Positions 60,237 to 64,000 of a stretch of DNA of 64,000 bases are shown here, piece after piece. Made by a program: the position numbers and the translations under genes. Numbering within the stretch: the first letter of the stretch is position 1; every line of letters starts with the position of its first letter. The stretch is taken from the NCBI RefSeq assembly GCF_900089835.1, contig NZ_OANU01000123.1, forward strand, positions 248,001-312,000, in the 5' to 3' direction. This DNA comes from Vibrio thalassae (lineage in GTDB: Bacteria; Pseudomonadota; Gammaproteobacteria; Enterobacterales; Vibrionaceae). The notes beneath the pieces are model-generated. The model was not told where the DNA came from. It worked only from the letters and a program-made list of their open reading frames with translations, and searched no databases.

Positions 60237-62069
60237 ATGACGCAGCCTTTTTTATTTCATCCCCAGACTCACGATGGGGTAGTGCGTGTCGAAGATACAC
60301 TGACTATTACTTTGTTTGCTGAAGCGAATGATTATGAATCGGTGAGCCTTCGCCACGAGCCCGACAATGAAGAGTATATGGTGCCAATGTCGAAAGTAGG
60401 CACAAAAGGACGACTTGATATTTGGCAGGCAAACCTTCCCCTAAGTGAAGATAAAGACGTCACATACTATGTATTTAAAGCGTTGACTCAAACCGAGCAG
60501 TATTGGTTAGATGCCCGCGGCGTGCAAAAACGTATGCCTGGGCGGGAGTATCACTTCAAGTACAATCGTCGCCATCAGCCGCCAAGTTGGGTGTCTGAAC
60601 AAGTGTTTTACCAAATCTTCCCTGAACGCTTTTGTAATGGCGATCCAGATTTAGTCGTGGGAACGGGTGAATATCAATATCCGTCGCGCAACAGACAGTC
60701 TGTGAAAAAACAGTGGGGTGACAGTGTTGGTGATCACGGGGATACTGGTGCGGTAGAGTTTTTCGGTGGTGACCTTGCCGGTATTGAAAGTAAACTCGAT
60801 TATCTACAAGACTTAGGTATTACGACACTTTATTTGAACCCAATATTTACCTCTTATTCCAATCACAAATACGATACGGTTGATTATTACTCTATTGACC
60901 CGAAATTTGGCACCAATGAGCAGTTTGCACAATTGACGGAAAAACTGCATCAGCGAGGCCTAAAAGTAGTGCTAGATGCGGTACTAAACCACACGTCGAT
61001 TTCTCATTCATGGTTCGATATCCTTGGTAATGGTAATGGGGCTTATACATCGCAAGAAAGTCCGTATCGTGATTACTACTTTTTTGAAGGTAACACAGAT
61101 AAGTACGTTGGCTGGAAAGGGATTGACACATTACCAGTATTGAATTTCCACAGCCAAGAAGTGCGCAATCAGATCTATCTGGATGATAGCTCAGTCATCA
61201 AGCATTGGCTCAAGCCTCCTTACAATATCGATGGCTGGCGTTTTGATGTGATTCATATGTTAGGTGAAGGAGAGGGAGCAACTAATAATGCGCACTATGT
61301 GAAAGCATTCCGTGATTCGATGAAGTCGGTGAACCCAGATTCTTATATGCTCGGAGAGCATTTCTTCGAGGCGACTCAGTGGTTACAGGGTGATCAAGAA
61401 GATGGAGCGATGAACTATTATGGATTTGCGCATCCGGTTAGAGCTTTGCTAGCAAGCAAGGACATCCAATTTGATCCAATAAACCTTGACTGCCATGACT
61501 TTCTTGAATGGCTTCAGGAAGCGAGTGCAAAGGTACCATGGAGTAATCAGCTGTCACAACTCAACCAGTTAGATAGCCATGATACTGAACGCTTTATTAC
61601 AACACTTAGTGGCGACAAAGCGAAGTTTGCCATTGCAAACCAAATATTGATGTCTTATGTGGGAACACCGTGTTTGTATTACGGTGCCGAGATTGCTTTA
61701 GAGGGCTCTCATGACCCAGACAACCGTCGCTGTTTCCCTTGGGAGCAGGTTGAGCACAGTGAATGGCTACCGTACTTTAAAAAGATGATTGCCGTTCGTC
61801 GGAGCTCGAAAGCACTGCAAAAAGGTAGCTTTATGCCTTTGTATGTCGATGAAGCCTGTTTAGTGTTTGCTCGCCAACTAGATAGTGAGGTGGTGCTAAG
61901 TGGCTTCAATCTAGGAAAACAGTCTAACCAAGTAGAATTGCCCGTATGGAAGCTGGGGATTGAACAGGGAGCGTTTCGTTGTCCAATTACCGAGAAGATG
62001 ATCTCTGCCAACAAAGGAATGCTCACCGTCTCGATAGAAGGCGAACATTCACTGCTACTAACCCATTAG
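60237..62069 (+). CDS. malZ: Maltodextrin glucosidase (GH13), MalZ-like
   Basis: A 610-residue GH13 enzyme that removes glucose from maltodextrins. An N-terminal beta domain (~1-115) precedes the barrel. Barrel motifs: I LDAVLNHTS, II GWRFDVIHM with the nucleophilic Asp, III MLGEHFF with the acid/base Glu, IV LDSHDTERF. The unusual GEGEGATNN after motif II is typical for MalZ/neopullulanase relatives. E. coli MalZ is 605 residues. A cytoplasmic location is expected as there is no signal peptide. No mal regulon gene is adjacent. Confidence 0.87.
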   Translation: MTQPFLFHPQTHDGVVRVEDTLTITLFAEANDYESVSLRHEPDNEEYMVPMSKVGTKGRLDIWQANLPLSEDKDVTYYVFKALTQTEQYWLDARGVQKRMPGREYHFKYNRRHQPPSWVSEQVFYQIFPERFCNGDPDLVVGTGEYQYPSRNRQSVKKQWGDSVGDHGDTGAVEFFGGDLAGIESKLDYLQDLGITTLYLNPIFTSYSNHKYDTVDYYSIDPKFGTNEQFAQLTEKLHQRGLKVVLDAVLNHTSISHSWFDILGNGNGAYTSQESPYRDYYFFEGNTDKYVGWKGIDTLPVLNFHSQEVRNQIYLDDSSVIKHWLKPPYNIDGWRFDVIHMLGEGEGATNNAHYVKAFRDSMKSVNPDSYMLGEHFFEATQWLQGDQEDGAMNYYGFAHPVRALLASKDIQFDPINLDCHDFLEWLQEASAKVPWSNQLSQLNQLDSHDTERFITTLSGDKAKFAIANQILMSYVGTPCLYYGAEIALEGSHDPDNRRCFPWEQVEHSEWLPYFKKMIAVRRSSKALQKGSFMPLYVDEACLVFARQLDSEVVLSGFNLGKQSNQVELPVWKLGIEQGAFRCPITEKMISANKGMLTVSIEGEHSLLLTH

Positions 62070-62079
62070 CCTGAGTAAA

Positions 62080-63042
62080 CTACTGTGGCAATGTCTCAAG
62101 TACATTGTCGCGGTAGTTCTGTATATGCTCAACGATAGGTGCAGCTTTATTGAAGGTACGGATCTCTCGGAACAACTCGTTCGCTTGAGGATATTGCTGA
62201 CGAAGATATGAGAACCATTGTTTTACTCGGTTAGGGTAGTAAAGCCCTTTGTCGCCTTTGATTTCATAGGTCGAGTAGACCAGCAACAAATCAACCACGT
62301 CCTGCCACGGCATCACGGTGTGGTTATGTTTCACTACATTGCCGAGGTTAGGGACATTAAACGCGCCACGGCACACCATGAGTGAATCGATACCGGTGGT
62401 TTCTATACAGCGTTGACCATCTTCGAAGTTCCAAATTTCACCATTGGCAATGAGGGGAACTGACGTTTTCTTACGGATCTCATTGATATATTCCCACTTG
62501 ATCTCGCTTGCTTTATAGCCACCAGTTTTGGTTCTAGCATGAACGGTTAACTCGTTGGCTCCAGCTTGCTCAATCGCATCGACAATCTCAAAGCAATCAT
62601 CCGGGTTTTCCCATCCTAGGCGGATTTTCGCTGTCACCGGAATATTGAGGTCAACGGCTTCACGACACGCTTTAACGACGTTATGAATAAGCTCAGGGTG
62701 TTGCAGTAGGGCAGCTCCCCCTTTGCTTTTGTTAACCAGCTTTGCTGGGCAGCCGAAATTAAGATCGATACCTTTAGCGCCAAGGCTTGCCGCTCTTATA
62801 GCATTTTCTGCCATCCAGCGAGGGTCTTGACCCAGTAATTGAATATGAACGGGTGTACCGGACTTGGTCATCGAGCCTTGCGCTAGCTCAGGGCACAGTC
62901 GGTGGAATACGTGATCGGGTAGGATTTGGTCAACTACACGAACAAACTCAGTCACACAGAGATCGTAATCGTTGATCTCTGTAAGAATCTCTCGCATTAG
63001 ATGATCTAAAACGCCCTCCATCGGGCCCAAAACAACACGCAT
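62080..63042 (-). CDS. dusC: tRNA-dihydrouridine(16) synthase DusC
   Basis: DusC reduces uridine 16 of tRNA to dihydrouridine using FMN and NADPH. The 320-residue protein opens MRVVLGPMEGVLDHLMRE, with the catalytic Cys in DLNFGCPAKLVNKSKGG and FMN-site motifs KIRLGW, ELTVHAR and ANGEIW. DusC rather than DusA/B is supported by EFVRVVDQILPDHVFHR near the N-terminus. An in-frame GTG at 63054 is the longer alternative. It converges with malZ with only 10 bp between stops. Confidence 0.93.
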   Translation of the reverse strand: MRVVLGPMEGVLDHLMREILTEINDYDLCVTEFVRVVDQILPDHVFHRLCPELAQGSMTKSGTPVHIQLLGQDPRWMAENAIRAASLGAKGIDLNFGCPAKLVNKSKGGAALLQHPELIHNVVKACREAVDLNIPVTAKIRLGWENPDDCFEIVDAIEQAGANELTVHARTKTGGYKASEIKWEYINEIRKKTSVPLIANGEIWNFEDGQRCIETTGIDSLMVCRGAFNVPNLGNVVKHNHTVMPWQDVVDLLLVYSTYEIKGDKGLYYPNRVKQWFSYLRQQYPQANELFREIRTFNKAAPIVEHIQNYRDNVLETLPQ

Positions 63043-63165
63043 ACCAGTTCTCACTATACTCAGGGAGCGAGGATTCTACCTGTTATAGGGTAAAGAATCG
63101 ACCATTGAGTTCAGCGACGTAGCCAAATATACTTGCTGCAAATTTTTAAGATAACAGATCAACGT

Positions 63166-63768
63166 ATGAAATTCATCGAGCTACCTGCTGATTGGACAGG
63201 TGAGTCTAGTGCATTTATTGAAGGCGCAATCTTGGCGGCAAACTTTGCTGTTGAACCATTAAAGCCGGAAAGATGGTTAGCTAATGTGGTCGGCGACTAT
63301 TCGGCTGAGCAAGAAGCATGGATTGTAGAACATTTAAATGCCCAATACGCCCAATTGAAGACGGCTCAATACCATCTTACGGATTTTATTGGCAGTAATA
63401 CTGAACAGTTAGCAGACGTAGCCGAAGGGTTTATGACTGTGTGGTCTACTGTTGAACAGCAATGGATTAACAAGCAGTTTGCAGATGGCACGCAGCGCAT
63501 GCTTCAAGCGCTGCTGACTACGTTTATGCTGGCTATTGATGAAGAGCAGACGCATAACGAAATGCGTCAAGCAGGGTACGAACAGCTACCACAACTAACG
63601 GAATTTCTACTACAGTTAGATGCGATGATACACGAAGTAGGTATGGCGGCTGATGAAATGATGATTGGACATCAATCTCAAACCGTTAACCCGTTTAAAG
63701 ACGTGGGCCGTAATGACACTTGCCCTTGTGGTAGCGGCAAAAAGTTCAAGAAGTGCTGTGGTAAGTAA
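63166..63768 (+). CDS. UPF0149/YecA-type protein with SEC-C zinc motif
   Basis: A 200-residue protein: an N-terminal helical UPF0149-like domain (GAILAANFAVEPLKPERWLANVVG-type sequence, with LEPERW-like signature) and a C-terminal SEC-C zinc finger CPCGSGKKFKKCC. SEC-C fingers are found on SecA and many small adaptors and can bind ribosomes or SecB. The start is uncertain: ATG 63166 gives MKFIELPADW, and the frame is open to 63133. The function is not established. Confidence 0.85.
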   Translation: MKFIELPADWTGESSAFIEGAILAANFAVEPLKPERWLANVVGDYSAEQEAWIVEHLNAQYAQLKTAQYHLTDFIGSNTEQLADVAEGFMTVWSTVEQQWINKQFADGTQRMLQALLTTFMLAIDEEQTHNEMRQAGYEQLPQLTEFLLQLDAMIHEVGMAADEMMIGHQSQTVNPFKDVGRNDTCPCGSGKKFKKCCGK

Positions 63769-63784
63769 TCTCTGACAACCATAT

Positions 63785-63820
63785 AAAAACAAAGCCTCCA
63801 ATTTGGAGGCTTTGTTTTAT
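63785..63820. terminator. Bidirectional terminator before dsbB
   Basis: A 15-bp perfect stem AAAACAAAGCCTCCA / TGGAGGCTTTGTTTT with an ATT loop. It lies between the convergent SEC-C gene and dsbB. Confidence 0.92.
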
Positions 63821-63840
63821 CAATCAGTTACCGAAAATCG

Positions 63841-64000
63841 TTACTGAAAACCACTTGCTCTGGAGCCAGACAGTTTTGCGCTTTGAGAGATAATGATAAC
63901 AGCCAGCGCGACTAAGTTACCCGCGAAGATAATCACCAGCCATTGCGGCATTGATAGTGTTAGGAACTGCCAAACGACTTTAGAGCAGTCACCGTAGGCT
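63841..64000 (-). CDS. dsbB: Disulfide bond formation protein DsbB, 3' end only
   Basis: Only the last 52 codons plus stop lie in the window; the start is beyond the right edge. The frame reads YGDCSKVVWQFLTLSMPQW, then a membrane helix and ISQSAKLSGSRASGFQ. This matches the end of DsbB: the last redox Cys of the second pair, the conserved W-x-F-L-x-L-x-M-P-x-W-L, and the fourth membrane helix. DsbB reoxidises DsbA and passes electrons to quinone. Confidence 0.9.
   Translation of the reverse strand, partial: AYGDCSKVVWQFLTLSMPQWLVIIFAGNLVALAVIIISQSAKLSGSRASGFQ

Overview
The window is an ordinary-looking stretch of a Vibrionaceae chromosome, most likely genus Vibrio. The reasons are the order flhA-flhF-flhG-fliA-cheYZAB followed by a ParA-like ATPase, a CheW-like ParP and cheW; the cytochrome c maturation operon directly behind it; paired fadL genes next to fadIJ; and near-Vibrio protein sequences throughout. 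I see no rRNA, tRNA, CRISPR array, prophage or intact insertion sequence. Base composition looks even apart from AT-rich promoter regions.

Layout. (1) 1-12602, all plus strand: polar flagellum export and placement (flhA partial, flhF, flhG), flagellar sigma-28 (fliA), chemotaxis core (cheY, cheZ, cheA, cheB), polar array positioning (parC, parP), cheW and a DUF2802 protein. (2) 12892-19900: ccmABCDEFGHI, cytochrome c heme export and ligation. (3) 20063-21436: mlaA followed by a 130-bp tandem repeat. (4) 21437-25812, minus strand: two FadL porins, then an ECF sigma factor with a DUF3379 partner. (5) 25813-29717: a candidate FNR-controlled small RNA, then fadI-fadJ. FadR-like operators stand before both fadL genes and before fadIJ, so uptake and beta-oxidation appear co-regulated. 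(6) 29757-41013: M16 protease, sixA, smrB, prmB, aroC, an EF-G paralogue, a TRIC-like channel, a fused EpmC-YfcL protein and a flavin reductase-like protein. (7) 41014-43192: a debris-bearing zone with a TonB-receptor remnant, an oxidoreductase and a second candidate structured RNA. (8) 43193-48870: oppABCDF with a 3'UTR that matches the known OppZ sRNA in position and in its pairing with the oppB leader. (9) 48987-55740: yqjG, an MgtC/DUF4010 membrane protein, ackA-pta and yfbV. (10) 55814-64000: a PQQ-type sugar dehydrogenase, a TrpXYZ-type ABC transporter with TyrR-box-like sites upstream, maltodextrin glucosidase, dusC, a SEC-C protein and the 3' end of dsbB.

No large undescribed multigene system is visible. 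The most interesting material is regulatory RNA and small architecture: a 163-nt RNA whose predicted start lies exactly 41.5 bp from an FNR box; an RNA-like segment after the EF-G paralogue carrying the Qrr pairing core; the OppZ:oppB pairing; the EpmC-YfcL fusion; an EF-G paralogue lacking the catalytic His; and three acidic repeats in the CheA linker. Start codons were often moved inward from the longest open frame, using Shine-Dalgarno position and recalled family N-termini. All homology statements come from memory of the families, not from a search.
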